Shown piece by piece: positions 7,247 to 16,451 of a stretch of DNA of 64,000 nt; the stretch's first letter is position 1, and every line of letters begins with the position of its first letter. A program made the position numbers and the translations under genes. Under the pieces are notes generated by a model. The model was not told where the DNA came from. It searched no databases and worked only from the letters and a program-made list of their open reading frames with translations. Source of the stretch: Laceyella putida (GTDB taxonomy: Bacteria > Bacillota > Bacilli > Thermoactinomycetales > Thermoactinomycetaceae); NCBI RefSeq assembly GCF_042665195.1, contig NZ_JBHTBW010000021.1, forward strand, positions 124,001-188,000. Direction: 5' to 3'.

Positions 7247-8722
7247 ATGAACCCAGGTCAACGTCCATTCATTATCCATAGCAACGGAACGATTTTTGTG
7301 GAACGACGGCATCCGGACGTAACCCGCCTTTGCGCGGAATTGCGGGCCTTGGCCTATCCAGTCAAAGAGACGGAACAATTGATCACCTACCGATTTGCCT
7401 TTGATTCATTGCGGGTCCGCCATATTGAACCGACACGGACCGCGGAAGAATGGATTGATTGGCTTAAAGAGCACAGCAAAGTGCCTGTGCCCACGAGAAT
7501 CAGCCAGCAACTCAGAGAAGCCTTGGCATCCCCTTTCAAGCAAACAACGGAGATGCCGGAAGTGGGAGATTTTCTCGCGATCCAGCTGGTGGATCAGGAG
7601 CGCTTCGCCGGTTTGCGGGATTACCAGCGGCAGGCGGTGGAGGCGTTTGCCAATCAGACGCGGCATTCAAGGGGCGGCGTGATCCTGTTGCCTTGCGGGG
7701 CGGGCAAAACGGTGGTGGGTTTGGGTGCCATGGCCCATTTGCAAAAGGAGACGATCATTCTGGCTCCCAATAACACCTCGGTCAAACAGTGGAGACGGGA
7801 ATTGTTGAGCAAAACGTCGCTGAGCGAAGCGGAAGTGGGAGAGTATACCGCGGAAGGGAAGCTCATCCGACCGGTTACGATCACAACTTATCAAATGTTG
7901 ACATACCGCGATGCCAAAGAAGACGCATACCCTCATTTGCAAGCTCTGTGCAGCCGAAAGTGGGGGTTGGTGATCTATGATGAAGTCCACATGTTGCCCG
8001 CCCCGGTGTTTCGCTTAACTGCTGAACTTTGCGCGGCTCGCCGATTGGGGCTAACGGCGACGCTGGTTCGCGAAGACGGCAAAGAGAATGAGGTTTTTTC
8101 TTTGATTGGCCCCCTGGTCTACCAATGCGCATGGAAAGAACTGGAACATCTCGGTTGGATTCGCGAAGCAGTGTGCCGCGAGATGCGGGTGCCCATGGCA
8201 GAGAAAGCGGTTCGGGCATACCAACAAGCCAGCAAAAAGCAAAGGGTTCGTATCGCGGCCGAAAATCCGGCCAAATTGAAGGCGATCGCCCAGTTGCTGG
8301 AGCTTCACCAAGGCGAGCAAATGTTGATTATCGGCCATTATTTGCGGCAGTTGGAGGAGATCGCCGATCGGTTTGGGTTTCCCCTGATCACGGGACAAAT
8401 GTCACAAGAACGGCGGGAAGCCTGGTATCAGAAGTTCCGATTGAAAGAGATCCCCGTTTTGGTGGTGTCAAAAGTGGCCAATCTCGCAGTGGACTTGCCT
8501 TCCGCTTCTGTGGGGATTCAGGTGTCAGGCACCTACGGTTCCAGGCAGGAGGAAGCGCAACGGCTGGGACGCGTTCTCCGGAGCTCGGTTCCCGGTCACA
8601 AAGCATATTTTTATCAACTCGTGAGCGAGAATACGGTGGAAGAAGAGTATGCATGGCGAAGGCAATGCTTTTTGGCTGAACAAGGTTATCAATATGAGTT
8701 GCTGAAATGGGGGGATGGATGA
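7247..8722 (+). CDS. XPB/Rad25-type DNA helicase
   Basis: This superfamily 2 helicase of 491 residues has the XPB layout. An N-terminal damage-recognition-like region comes first. HD1 follows, with Walker A LPCGAGKT (Lys154) and the DEVH box in LVIYDEVHM. The XPB-typical RED motif appears in TLVREDGKENE, then HD2 with LGRVLRSS. XPB opens DNA in eukaryotic TFIIH and pairs with the nuclease Bax1 in archaea. Bacterial homologues occur patchily in Actinobacteria and some Bacillota. The start at 7247 follows GGAGGG. The gene is followed without gap by a 621-residue helicase-associated protein, so the two are almost certainly partners. Confidence 0.88.
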   Translation: MNPGQRPFIIHSNGTIFVERRHPDVTRLCAELRALAYPVKETEQLITYRFAFDSLRVRHIEPTRTAEEWIDWLKEHSKVPVPTRISQQLREALASPFKQTTEMPEVGDFLAIQLVDQERFAGLRDYQRQAVEAFANQTRHSRGGVILLPCGAGKTVVGLGAMAHLQKETIILAPNNTSVKQWRRELLSKTSLSEAEVGEYTAEGKLIRPVTITTYQMLTYRDAKEDAYPHLQALCSRKWGLVIYDEVHMLPAPVFRLTAELCAARRLGLTATLVREDGKENEVFSLIGPLVYQCAWKELEHLGWIREAVCREMRVPMAEKAVRAYQQASKKQRVRIAAENPAKLKAIAQLLELHQGEQMLIIGHYLRQLEEIADRFGFPLITGQMSQERREAWYQKFRLKEIPVLVVSKVANLAVDLPSASVGIQVSGTYGSRQEEAQRLGRVLRSSVPGHKAYFYQLVSENTVEEEYAWRRQCFLAEQGYQYELLKWGDG

Positions 8723-8723
8723 A

Positions 8724-10586
8724 ATGGCGTCAGAACTTATCCGCTGCTTAAACAGCTTGCCAGATGAAGTGATTGAGCGGATCGGCTCGTTTTATCAGTG
8801 CCGGGCGCGACATGAGCTGTGCCGGGCGTTGCTGCAACCCTCACAATTCAAACAGAGTTGGAATCAATTGAGTTCATTGGAACGTCAAGTGTTTCTCTCT
8901 TTTCTCTTTTCCAGTCGGGCAGGCGTGATCAAAGAAAGGGAAGGGGAAGTTTGGGCGCATGAGAGACGCCTTTCTCGATTGGAGTGGCTGAGAGCGATGA
9001 TCGTGTTAAGGCAACGGGGCTGGATCTACGCATTTCGCAACGCACGCCATGAACGCGTCTATTTTTGCCCTTTGGAAATCAGGCAATTGTTCAGCCGCTT
9101 TTTGTTTGCGAATGAGTCGATTTCCTGGCGCGACGAAAGGGAAGTCTTGCCCAAGAGTGAACCCGGTTATGGATTGGGACAAGCGTTGTTTCATTTTCTC
9201 GCGCGGCTTGAGCATGAGCCTTGGCACCTGACCAAAACGGGAGACATTCATAAAAAAGATGCGCAAAAATGGGATGTGGAACTGGGATTGGAGTCAGCAG
9301 CCTTGCGTCATTCGCCTTGGTCGGATCAAGAGCTGCCGCCATGGGTCGCATTTTTGCTTGAATTGAGCCGATGGTACGGCTTGATCGAGGAAAACGGCCA
9401 CTCCCTCACGGTGCACGCTCATCGGTGGCACACATGGTTGGAGCAGGACTGGGAAGAGATGATGACCGACTTGTATTGGGCGGTCAGGGGGTTAGTCGCC
9501 CAGCGAATGCGCGGCGTGGAAGGGGATTTTCTCCTGCTGGAGGAAGTGGAACCGCGCCAATGGATGCCTTTATCCCAGTGGAAGGCCATGAAACGATGCT
9601 GGTATAAGGAAAAGGGAAAGGATGCGCGCGCAGGCGAGGAACGATTGGACGCCTTTATCGCCATGATGGTGGGCGCCGGCTGGTTGGAAGAAGGCATCAC
9701 GAAGTCCGGGGAGCGTTGTGTCCGGCTTACCGAGTTGCCGCCTTGGCAGAGCGAGGCGGCGGCGGACATGCCGGTCTATATTCAGCCTGATATGGAACTG
9801 ATCGTACCCAGCCATTTTCCATTGGCCCAACGCAAGATTTTAGCGCAAATGGCGGACTTTATGGGCGGAGAGCAAATGCTGTTCTATCTGATCACGGATG
9901 AGTCTTTGAGAAGGGCGTGGCGGGTTGGCATGACGGCAGAGGAGATGATTCGGCATCTTGCCTCTTGGAGTGGGCAGCCTGTGCCGGAGGTGGTGGCCAG
10001 AAAAATACGGGCGGAAGAAAAACGGTCTCCTACCGTTTACTGTGACCGGGTTCTCCAATATGTTTTGCCCCATCCATCGGTGCGGGAACAAATTCGGCCC
10101 TATCTGTCCAAATGGCAGGCGACCCTGTTGGATGATGGCCGACTCCTTGTTCCGCAAGCGATGGAACACGCGGTGACTGACTGGCTATGCGAAGCCGGCC
10201 TGGAAGTGACGGAGCGCAAACAAACGGCAATTGTCCCCACGAAGTCCACCGACGCACAATCGTTTAAGCGGGACAGCCCCCTTGATTGGCGGATTGAAGA
10301 CGATGTTCCGGAGCTGGAGGCGGGAATGAGTGGAATGGAGAGGCTGCCCAGGTTATGGTGGAGCGGACTGCATCCCTATCGGTTGCCGATGAAGCGGGAA
10401 CTTATCCAACAAGGGATTTGTCATGGACTACGTCTCAAGGTGGAGAGAAACGGTGAACAACAGATCATATTTCCGTTGGAAATCCAGGAGCGGACAGGGG
10501 GATGGTGGCTTAAGGCGGAGTGCCATGGTCATCAAATCCAACTGTCATTGGAGCAAATAGATAAAGTGCAAATCATCGCCGAATAA
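8724..10586 (+). CDS. Helicase-associated (XPB/Ssl2-like N-terminal domain) protein, partner of XPB
   Basis: This large protein of about 620 residues starts one base after the XPB stop (or at the in-frame ATG at 8715, which overlaps it). GGGGGG is placed well for the ATG at 8724. The middle region (about 340-470: PVYIQPDMELIVPSHFPLAQRKILAQMADF through HPSVREQIRPYLSKWQATLLDDGRLLVP) matches the helicase C-terminal-associated domain that accompanies bacterial XPB. I see no Walker motif or obvious nuclease signature. The N-terminal half is helical and Trp/Arg-rich, winged-helix-like. It probably acts with XPB in DNA repair or transcription-coupled DNA opening. A terminator follows immediately, closing a two-gene operon. 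Confidence 0.7.
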   Translation: MASELIRCLNSLPDEVIERIGSFYQCRARHELCRALLQPSQFKQSWNQLSSLERQVFLSFLFSSRAGVIKEREGEVWAHERRLSRLEWLRAMIVLRQRGWIYAFRNARHERVYFCPLEIRQLFSRFLFANESISWRDEREVLPKSEPGYGLGQALFHFLARLEHEPWHLTKTGDIHKKDAQKWDVELGLESAALRHSPWSDQELPPWVAFLLELSRWYGLIEENGHSLTVHAHRWHTWLEQDWEEMMTDLYWAVRGLVAQRMRGVEGDFLLLEEVEPRQWMPLSQWKAMKRCWYKEKGKDARAGEERLDAFIAMMVGAGWLEEGITKSGERCVRLTELPPWQSEAAADMPVYIQPDMELIVPSHFPLAQRKILAQMADFMGGEQMLFYLITDESLRRAWRVGMTAEEMIRHLASWSGQPVPEVVARKIRAEEKRSPTVYCDRVLQYVLPHPSVREQIRPYLSKWQATLLDDGRLLVPQAMEHAVTDWLCEAGLEVTERKQTAIVPTKSTDAQSFKRDSPLDWRIEDDVPELEAGMSGMERLPRLWWSGLHPYRLPMKRELIQQGICHGLRLKVERNGEQQIIFPLEIQERTGGWWLKAECHGHQIQLSLEQIDKVQIIAE

Positions 10587-10590
10587 ACTC

Positions 10591-10619
10591 GCTCCCTATT
10601 TGTACAGGGGGCTTTTTTT
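10591..10619 (+). terminator. Rho-independent terminator
   Basis: GCTCCCT pairs with AGGGGGC (one G-T pair) followed by seven T residues. It ends the XPB operon. Confidence 0.8.
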
Positions 10620-10702
10620 GGTAGAAGAATAGGAATTGGCAATGGGTTTCAGTATGCGAACGGGGATCAATAAGATAAAATGAAGAGAGGGAGGAAAGAC
10701 AA

Positions 10703-11131
10703 ATGGAAACATTGGATATGACAGAGCTTCTCCTTGGTGCTTACAAGCTAGCTGATAAAATAAATGAGTCAGAAGAAGTAAAGCGGTATTTGGAGTGTCA
10801 ACGCCGGTTACAGGAAGATGAAGAAGCGCAACGGATCATAAAAGAATTTCAACAGATAAAGGATCGGTATGAAGAAGCGAAACGATTCGGCATCTTTCAT
10901 CCCAACTATCATGAAGCGAAAGAAGCGGCGTTTCGCTATCAAAAAGAGATGAGAAACCATGCCACCATCCGCGCTTTTTTGAAAGCGGAGGAAGAGTTGG
11001 ATTCGCTTTTGCATGAAGTCTCTTTAATGATTGCCCAGGCCGTGTCGGACTCGATCAAAGTGCCTGCGAATGACCCTGAACCCGGCGTGAAAAAAGCGCG
11101 CCCGCAATGTGGCGGCGGATGTGGCTCTTAA
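10703..11131 (+). CDS. ylbF: YlbF (RicF), regulator of RNA processing and development
   Basis: This 142-residue helical protein of the YlbF/YmcA family ends in CGGGCGS, the cysteine tail seen in YlbF. In B. subtilis, YlbF, YmcA and YaaT form an Fe-S-containing complex that works with RNase Y and is needed for competence, sporulation and biofilm formation. GAGGGAGG precedes the ATG. Unlike B. subtilis, ylbG does not follow directly: a convergent unknown gene overlaps its last four bases and lies between. Cysteines are confined to the extreme C-terminus, apart from one at residue 33, consistent with cluster binding. Confidence 0.88.
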   Translation: METLDMTELLLGAYKLADKINESEEVKRYLECQRRLQEDEEAQRIIKEFQQIKDRYEEAKRFGIFHPNYHEAKEAAFRYQKEMRNHATIRAFLKAEEELDSLLHEVSLMIAQAVSDSIKVPANDPEPGVKKARPQCGGGCGS

Positions 11132-11451
11132 CGGTTTCGATACAATATGCAATGGGGGCATTGGTTTCCGCAACAGAAACTTTTCTCATCCGGCACACGC
11201 AACTGAAACCGATAGATCAGGCCCGATTTGGAGCGGCGCACATATGAAAAAGCCACTTGCCAAGCAGTTCCGTCAATAAAGCGGGCGGCCTCTTTTTGTA
11301 TAAAGGTTTCGACTTGTTGTTGGTCAGATGTTTCGCTTATTTGAATACAGAAAAAAGAGACGCCGGCAAATTGCTTGTGTTCAAACTGTTTAAACGGCTT
11401 GGGTTCGGCCCGCAACAGGTGATCAACAAAAAGGTCGACAGGATTGATCAT
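11128..11451 (-). CDS. Small protein with C-terminal cysteine cluster
   Basis: This 107-residue protein has a C-terminus reading FCCGNQCPHC, four Cys and a His spaced like the small Zn or Fe-S clusters of DUF5522-type proteins; I do not claim membership. The rest is a mixed alpha/beta sequence (AGVSFFCIQISETSDQQQVE). The ATG at 11451 has GGAG eleven bases upstream; a GTG 12 bases earlier overlaps that site. It is convergent with ylbF, overlapping four bases at the stops. The function is unknown. Proximity to YlbF, itself an Fe-S protein, may be coincidental. Confidence 0.6.
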   Translation of the reverse strand: MINPVDLFVDHLLRAEPKPFKQFEHKQFAGVSFFCIQISETSDQQQVETFIQKEAARFIDGTAWQVAFSYVRRSKSGLIYRFQLRVPDEKSFCCGNQCPHCILYRNR

Positions 11452-11690
11452 GTGTTCGTTCACTCCGCAGTAGGTTATTTACCTATTTTAACAAAACGGA
11501 GATGGAATGGGGCAGTTGGAATAGGGACTCATTTTCGCAACAAATCATCGGTTGTCACTTGTTGGGACGTTGAATCTGGGTGTTTACAGTGGTACCATGA
11601 GATTAGGCAAATTTGTTACAACTGTCTTCGTTTTATTAGAGATGGAAGCGCCCTCCGGACATTTGGTTTTGGAAAAGGAGATTGTCACAT

Positions 11691-11945
11691 ATGGATATTG
11701 TGGAAAGGTTGGGCTTAGCTGTGTGGGTGAAGGATATAAAAGCAGCTCGTTCGTTGGGACGCATGGGAAATATCCATTATATTTCTAAAAGGCTAAAGTA
11801 CGTCTATCTATATGTAGATGGCAAAACGGCCGATCAAGTCATTCATCGGATTGAACGTTTGCCCTATGTGCAACGGGTTGAAAGATCACAGCGTACAAAT
11901 ATATCATTTGATTTCGGCAAAAAAACAAAATCACAAGAAGCATGA
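11691..11945 (+). CDS. ylbG: YlbG family protein (DUF2129)
   Basis: This 84-residue protein begins MDIVERLGLAVWVKDIKAARSL and contains the YlbG-typical HYISKRLKYVYLYVDGKTAD and IERLPYVQRVERSQR. It is a small alpha/beta cytosolic protein conserved next to ylbF in Bacillales, with no established activity. AAAGGAG lies ten bases before the ATG; a TTG nine bases upstream is too near the Shine-Dalgarno. The 240 bases between it and the cysteine-cluster gene contain no recognised gene. Confidence 0.85.
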   Translation: MDIVERLGLAVWVKDIKAARSLGRMGNIHYISKRLKYVYLYVDGKTADQVIHRIERLPYVQRVERSQRTNISFDFGKKTKSQEA

Positions 11946-11954
11946 GGAACCTTT

Positions 11955-11981
11955 CTGTCACGCGCGCGTGGCAGTTTTTTT
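11955..11981 (+). terminator. Rho-independent terminator
   Basis: CTGTCACGCG and CGCGTGGCAG form a compact GC-rich hairpin followed by seven T residues, ending ylbG transcription. Confidence 0.8.
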
Positions 11982-12018
11982 GTTTCGGCATTGCGCATGG
12001 AAATGAATCGGGAGGACA

Positions 12019-12060
12019 GATGAACCGCCCCCACCTCTACAGATGGAGGCGGGTTCATCA
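12019..12060. other. Hairpin between ylbG and the symporter gene
   Basis: GATGAACC and GGTTCATC, with CCACCTC against GGAGG inside, form a long imperfect stem with a loop of about seven bases. It lies just past the end of the symporter gene (minus strand). No T-run follows on either strand, so it may be a 3' stability element or an inefficient terminator. Confidence 0.5.
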
Positions 12061-12072
12061 GACTGGGTTATA

Positions 12073-13476
12073 TTAATCTCGGTTTTGGACGGGAACTTCC
12101 GAGGATGACTTAACTTTTCCTAACCACGAACCACCCACGATAACCAACAAACCGGCTCCCATTCCATACATGATGGCGTTAGTCGAAGTGGGCCCTTCAA
12201 TGATCAAACCGCCGATCACCACGATGGTTCCCGCAATGACTGCATAAAACCCGGCTTTGGCGGTCACTCCTTTCCACAGTATCCCTAAGACGATGGGGAT
12301 GAAAATGGCCCCTGACAGGATGGCATACGCAATGTCTAACGCCACCAATACATCTTGGATACGAATGGCGAACACCATGGCGATCAAGCCGATCAATAAG
12401 GTTACTCCTTTTGACAGCAAAAGGAGTTTACGTTCTTCCCAATCTTTCATCCACGTTGGTTTCAAGATGTCCTGAATCAACAACGTGGAGGAGGCCAACA
12501 AGGAACCGGAAGCATTGGACATCAAAGCCGCGCATACCGCCGCCAACACCAAGCCCAGCAATCCGGGAGGCAAGATCATGTCCGCCAAGGAAGCGAACGC
12601 GTTTTGCGGATTGTCCAATCGTGGCAACAGGAGCGCTGCGCACATGCCGATTAAACTTAAGGCGATGGCCCATGCGATGCTGTACACGCCGGCAAAGATG
12701 GCTCCCTGTTTGGAGACGCGGGCGTTTTTGGCGGTAAAGACCCGTTGCAAAATATCCTGTGATACGACCATGCCCAAACAGTATAGCAAAAAGTATTGGA
12801 AAATTTGTTTGAACCCGATCGCGGAAAGTTGCCAATGAGTAGCCGGCACATGGTTCATCAGTGCCTGCATGCCACCGACATGGCTTAACGAAAGGGGCAG
12901 CATCACAGCAAAAATACCGACCGTCATGACAATAAATTGGACCACATCCGTCATGGTTACGCTCCACATGCCGCCTAACATCGTATAGAATAAAGCGACC
13001 CCTCCGCCAACCAGCATCGATAAAGTCATGTCCCACCCCAAAATCGCGTGGATGATCGCCCCCATGCCAATGATCTGAGTCACTGTTACCATCAATGTAT
13101 AGATGATCGATACGATGGCGCTAAAAAAACGCGTCTGTTCATTGTAACGTTGGCCCAAGAACTCACTGATCGTCGTAATTCGCAATTTAGAGAAATAATT
13201 GCCGAAAATAAGTCCCAACAACATGATTCCTATCCCTAGCATCACAACCAACCAAACCCCGGAAATTCCAAACTGGTAACCCAATTTGGCTGTCCCGATG
13301 GTGGCGGCCCCCCCGATGATGACCGCTACCAAGCAACTGCAATAAATGACCAATCCCAAATTTCTGCCGGCGAGGGCATATTCTTCTTTTGAGCCCACTT
13401 TACGCGATCCGATGATCCCAATCACCACCATGATCAGAAAGTAAAGCATTAAAATTGCCATATCCAACCAGTGCAT
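12073..13476 (-). CDS. Sodium:solute symporter (SSS) family transporter
   Basis: This 467-residue membrane protein with about 13 hydrophobic segments has SSS-family landmarks: SRKVGSKEEYALAGRNLGLVIYCSCLVA near the N-terminus, TISEFLGQRY, and SVTMTDVVQFIVM. The family imports amino acids, proline, pantothenate or other organic acids with Na+. The ATG at 13476 has GAGGGGG eight bases upstream. It lies 74 bases after a class-III aminotransferase on the same strand, downstream of a sigma-54 promoter, which points to uptake of an amino acid or GABA-like substrate for that enzyme. The substrate itself cannot be read. Confidence 0.85.
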   Translation of the reverse strand: MHWLDMAILMLYFLIMVVIGIIGSRKVGSKEEYALAGRNLGLVIYCSCLVAVIIGGAATIGTAKLGYQFGISGVWLVVMLGIGIMLLGLIFGNYFSKLRITTISEFLGQRYNEQTRFFSAIVSIIYTLMVTVTQIIGMGAIIHAILGWDMTLSMLVGGGVALFYTMLGGMWSVTMTDVVQFIVMTVGIFAVMLPLSLSHVGGMQALMNHVPATHWQLSAIGFKQIFQYFLLYCLGMVVSQDILQRVFTAKNARVSKQGAIFAGVYSIAWAIALSLIGMCAALLLPRLDNPQNAFASLADMILPPGLLGLVLAAVCAALMSNASGSLLASSTLLIQDILKPTWMKDWEERKLLLLSKGVTLLIGLIAMVFAIRIQDVLVALDIAYAILSGAIFIPIVLGILWKGVTAKAGFYAVIAGTIVVIGGLIIEGPTSTNAIMYGMGAGLLVIVGGSWLGKVKSSSEVPVQNRD

Positions 13477-13550
13477 GAGCACGTCCCCCTCTAATCTGTT
13501 TCTGTTTTGGTGTTTCATCGTGCGGTCCTTGCGAAACCAGCGCAGGTTGC

Positions 13551-14870
13551 CTAGCTTAATTGCAGCAGTTCATGTTCCACTTCCAGTAAAGCTTCCTCCA
13601 ACACATGGACGCCCTCATCGATTTGTTCCCTATTGATCGTCAGCGGAGGGATCATGCGGATCACTTCACCGCGATTGCCGCACAGATAAAAGAGCACGCC
13701 TTTCTCCAAGCACTTGTTTAACAACCGCATCAATAAATCATGGCTCGGTTCTCCCGTGCGCGGATCGATGATTTCGATGCCGATCATCAATCCCAGTGAA
13801 CGCACGTCCCCGATCAACGCATGTTTCTCTTTTAGAAAATCCAGCTTTTCTCTGGCATAGGCCCCCATATCCCGGCAATTGTCCAACAACTTTTCTTCCT
13901 TCATCACCTTAAGCGTGGCCAATGCGGCGCAACAGGCGAGCGGATTGCCACCAAATGTCGTTCCGTGCGCCCCGAGCGGCCACTTGCTCATCAGTTCTTT
14001 GGAAGCGACGGTGGCGCTAAGGGGCAGACCTGAGGCGATTCCTTTGGCGATGGCCATGATATCGGGAGTGACGCCAAATGTTTGGGAAGCAAACCATTCC
14101 CCTGTTCGGCCAAATCCCGTTTGCACCTCATCAAAGATGAGCAACATACCGTAGCGGTCACACACTTCACGCAACTTCCGAATCCACCCTTTTGGCGGGA
14201 TGACATATCCCCCTTCGCCCAAAACCGGCTCTAAAATGATGGCGGCCACTTCCTCAGGCGTCACTTGATGCTGAAACAGTCGATCCATCTCTTGCTCCAA
14301 TTGCTTTACACAATACGCTTCCACGTCTTCTCCCGGAGGGCACGCCTTGGGATCGGCGTACGGAATTTGGTATGAGAGCCATTGCGGTTGCAAGAATTTG
14401 CGGTATTTGCTCTTGGATGTTGTAACGCTTAATGCCCCCATTGAACGCCCGTGAAAGCAACCTGTAAACGAAATGAGAAAAGGGCGCCGTGTTGCATACT
14501 TGGCCAGCTTTATTGCTCCTTCCACCGCTTCGGTCCCGCTGTTGGCGAAAAAGAAGCAATCGAGTCCCTTGGGCAAAATCCCCACCAATTCATCGGTCAA
14601 ACGAAGTAACGATTCATACATGATCACACCCGACGGGCCATGCAGCAGTTGGTCCGCCCCCTCTTTAATCGCCTGCACCACTTTGGGATGGCGATGACCC
14701 ACATTGGTCACGGCAATCCCTGACGTGAAATCGAGATATTTTTTGCCGTCGACACCGTAGTAATAACAACCTTCCTCTTTCACTACCGGAAGATTGGGGT
14801 GATCCTTGGCCATGCTGGGGGCGAGTCGGTCATTCAATCTTGCTTGTAGATGATGCCAATCAAATGCCAT
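13551..14870 (-). CDS. Class-III PLP aminotransferase (GABA/ornithine/acetylornithine type)
   Basis: This 439-residue fold-type I aminotransferase has the Schiff-base Lys276 in AIAKGIASG and Asp247 in LLIFDEVQTGFGRTGEW, plus SGTEAVEGAIKLA and FHGRSMGALSVT, all typical of the class-III family. It resembles 4-aminobutyrate aminotransferases (GabT) most closely by motif spacing, but ornithine or beta-alanine transaminase is possible. GAGGAGG lies seven bases before the ATG. Its promoter is a sigma-54 type site at 14906-14923, and the activator gene is immediately upstream. In Bacillus thuringiensis the GABA-shunt genes are likewise controlled by sigma-54 and a PAS-containing activator, which supports a GabT-like role. 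Confidence 0.8.
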   Translation of the reverse strand: MAFDWHHLQARLNDRLAPSMAKDHPNLPVVKEEGCYYYGVDGKKYLDFTSGIAVTNVGHRHPKVVQAIKEGADQLLHGPSGVIMYESLLRLTDELVGILPKGLDCFFFANSGTEAVEGAIKLAKYATRRPFLISFTGCFHGRSMGALSVTTSKSKYRKFLQPQWLSYQIPYADPKACPPGEDVEAYCVKQLEQEMDRLFQHQVTPEEVAAIILEPVLGEGGYVIPPKGWIRKLREVCDRYGMLLIFDEVQTGFGRTGEWFASQTFGVTPDIMAIAKGIASGLPLSATVASKELMSKWPLGAHGTTFGGNPLACCAALATLKVMKEEKLLDNCRDMGAYAREKLDFLKEKHALIGDVRSLGLMIGIEIIDPRTGEPSHDLLMRLLNKCLEKGVLFYLCGNRGEVIRMIPPLTINREQIDEGVHVLEEALLEVEHELLQLS

Positions 14871-14905
14871 CTGCGATCCTCCTCTTTTGCTTTTACTTAT
14901 TTCTT

Positions 14906-14923
14906 AAGCAAGAATGATGCCAA
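14906..14923 (-). promoter_or_regulatory. Sigma-54 (SigL) promoter for the aminotransferase-symporter operon
   Basis: Read on the minus strand the site is TTGGCATCATTCTTGC followed by TT, matching TTGGCAC-N5-TTGC with the required GG-N10-GC spacing. It lies between the sigma-54 activator gene and the aminotransferase start, leaving a leader of roughly 25 bases with the ribosome binding site. Confidence 0.85.
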
Positions 14924-14927
14924 CGTT

Positions 14928-16301
14928 TTATGACAAACCGTACTTTTTTAATTTTCTTGTCACCGATGGTTGGCTGATCCCCAGCGCTTTCGCCATTTGC
15001 ACGGTTGTTTTAAAACGTTCTTGCGCTTGTTGCAAAATGTTTTTTTCCGCATTCGCCAGCATTTCTGGCAAACTGGTGGAAAAATCCAAGGAGGATTCCG
15101 CGTTCAACCTTTGCTGCAAAGAAGGTGGCAACGAATCCACCGTGATGAGGAGAGAGGGGGACATCACCACCATCTGCTCCAGCAGATTGATCAATTCACG
15201 CACATTGCCCGGCCAATCATGATGAATCAAGCTCTGCAACACGGCCCCATCCAATTTGCTCTCTCGACGGTACTTCTTGTTGAAGCGTTCCAGCAGATGC
15301 TCGATCAACGGCAATAGATCTTCCCTGCGTTCACGCAACGGAGGCAAGTGGATCGTTACGACATTTAAGCGGAAATACAGATCTTCGCGAAACTGTTTCT
15401 GTTCCACCAATTGTTTGAGCTCCTGATTGGTTGCCGCGATAATGCGACAATCGACTTGGCGGAGTTTGGTTCCGCCAATGCGGTAAAATTGTTTCTCTTG
15501 AATGAATTTTAATAGCTTTACTTGATTTAATGGCGACAACTCCGCCACCTCGTCCAAAAATAACGTGCCTCCCTGCGCCAATTCAACCAATCCCAGCTTT
15601 CCTTGCCGGTTGGCCCCTGTGAACGCCCCCGCTTCATATCCGAAGAATTCAGCCTCAAACAAGCTTTCTGGAATCGCCCCGCAATTCACTTCAATAAAAG
15701 GCCCATCTTTACGTGGGCTTTTATGATGCATGAATTTAGCCAGATGTGACTTTCCCACTCCTGATTCACCGAGCAACACCACATGGACATCCACTTCCGC
15801 AACTTTCAAAGCAGTGGACAACACCTTTTTCATCACCGCGCTTTTGGCGATAATTCCTTCTTCAAACATATGTTGATGCCGCAATAAATCGAGTTCTTGT
15901 TTGACGCGGGCCATATCTTCTTTCATCGCCTGCATATAATCATGCAAATTCATCAGATCAGTCACATCATGTGAATAACTGACCACCCGAACCAATTCCT
16001 GTTTCTCGTTGAAAACCGGGATACCGGTTACAAGCAGCCGCTTTCCTTGCCTGGTCATTTGCACAAACGTGGTCTTCTTCTTTTCTTTTACGACAATCGG
16101 CGTGACCAATGGGGTGAAAATCCCTTGCTTCTCCAAATCATAAACCGACTTCCCCAATAGCTCATCCGAATTGACGCCATATATTTCGCCCGTTGCCTTG
16201 CTCACGCGCAAAATGATCCCTTCTGGGTTTGTAACCATGATGTCATCCTGAAGAGAATGGAGAATCGCTTCCGCTTCATTCCACGATTTTGTGTCAGCCA
16301 T
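14928..16301 (-). CDS. Sigma-54-dependent transcriptional activator (PAS, AAA+, Fis-type HTH)
   Basis: This 457-residue activator has an N-terminal PAS domain (about 10-115), a central AAA+ domain with Walker A LLGESGVGKSH, the sigma-54-contacting GAFTGA loop (EAGAFTGANRQ) and Walker B GGTLFLDEV, and a C-terminal Fis-like helix-turn-helix (MAKALGISQPSVTRKLKKYGLS). The PAS domain should sense a small molecule. The ATG at 16301 has AAAGGGG eight bases upstream; the frame extends further without a better signal. It sits upstream of, and in the same direction as, the aminotransferase and symporter, and the only good sigma-54 site nearby is in front of the aminotransferase, so that operon is the likely target. 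Confidence 0.92.
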   Translation of the reverse strand: MADTKSWNEAEAILHSLQDDIMVTNPEGIILRVSKATGEIYGVNSDELLGKSVYDLEKQGIFTPLVTPIVVKEKKKTTFVQMTRQGKRLLVTGIPVFNEKQELVRVVSYSHDVTDLMNLHDYMQAMKEDMARVKQELDLLRHQHMFEEGIIAKSAVMKKVLSTALKVAEVDVHVVLLGESGVGKSHLAKFMHHKSPRKDGPFIEVNCGAIPESLFEAEFFGYEAGAFTGANRQGKLGLVELAQGGTLFLDEVAELSPLNQVKLLKFIQEKQFYRIGGTKLRQVDCRIIAATNQELKQLVEQKQFREDLYFRLNVVTIHLPPLRERREDLLPLIEHLLERFNKKYRRESKLDGAVLQSLIHHDWPGNVRELINLLEQMVVMSPSLLITVDSLPPSLQQRLNAESSLDFSTSLPEMLANAEKNILQQAQERFKTTVQMAKALGISQPSVTRKLKKYGLS

Positions 16302-16451
16302 GGATCGGGCCCCTTTCCGATTATTCATTTTTGTATAATTCGGGACATAAAGCCTATAAATTGGCGCTTTCACTTTTATTCAAAAATGAAAGTCAATATT
16401 CACATTTGTATTATTATACATGAGAAAGCATAAAGTTTGATCGTCGAATCT

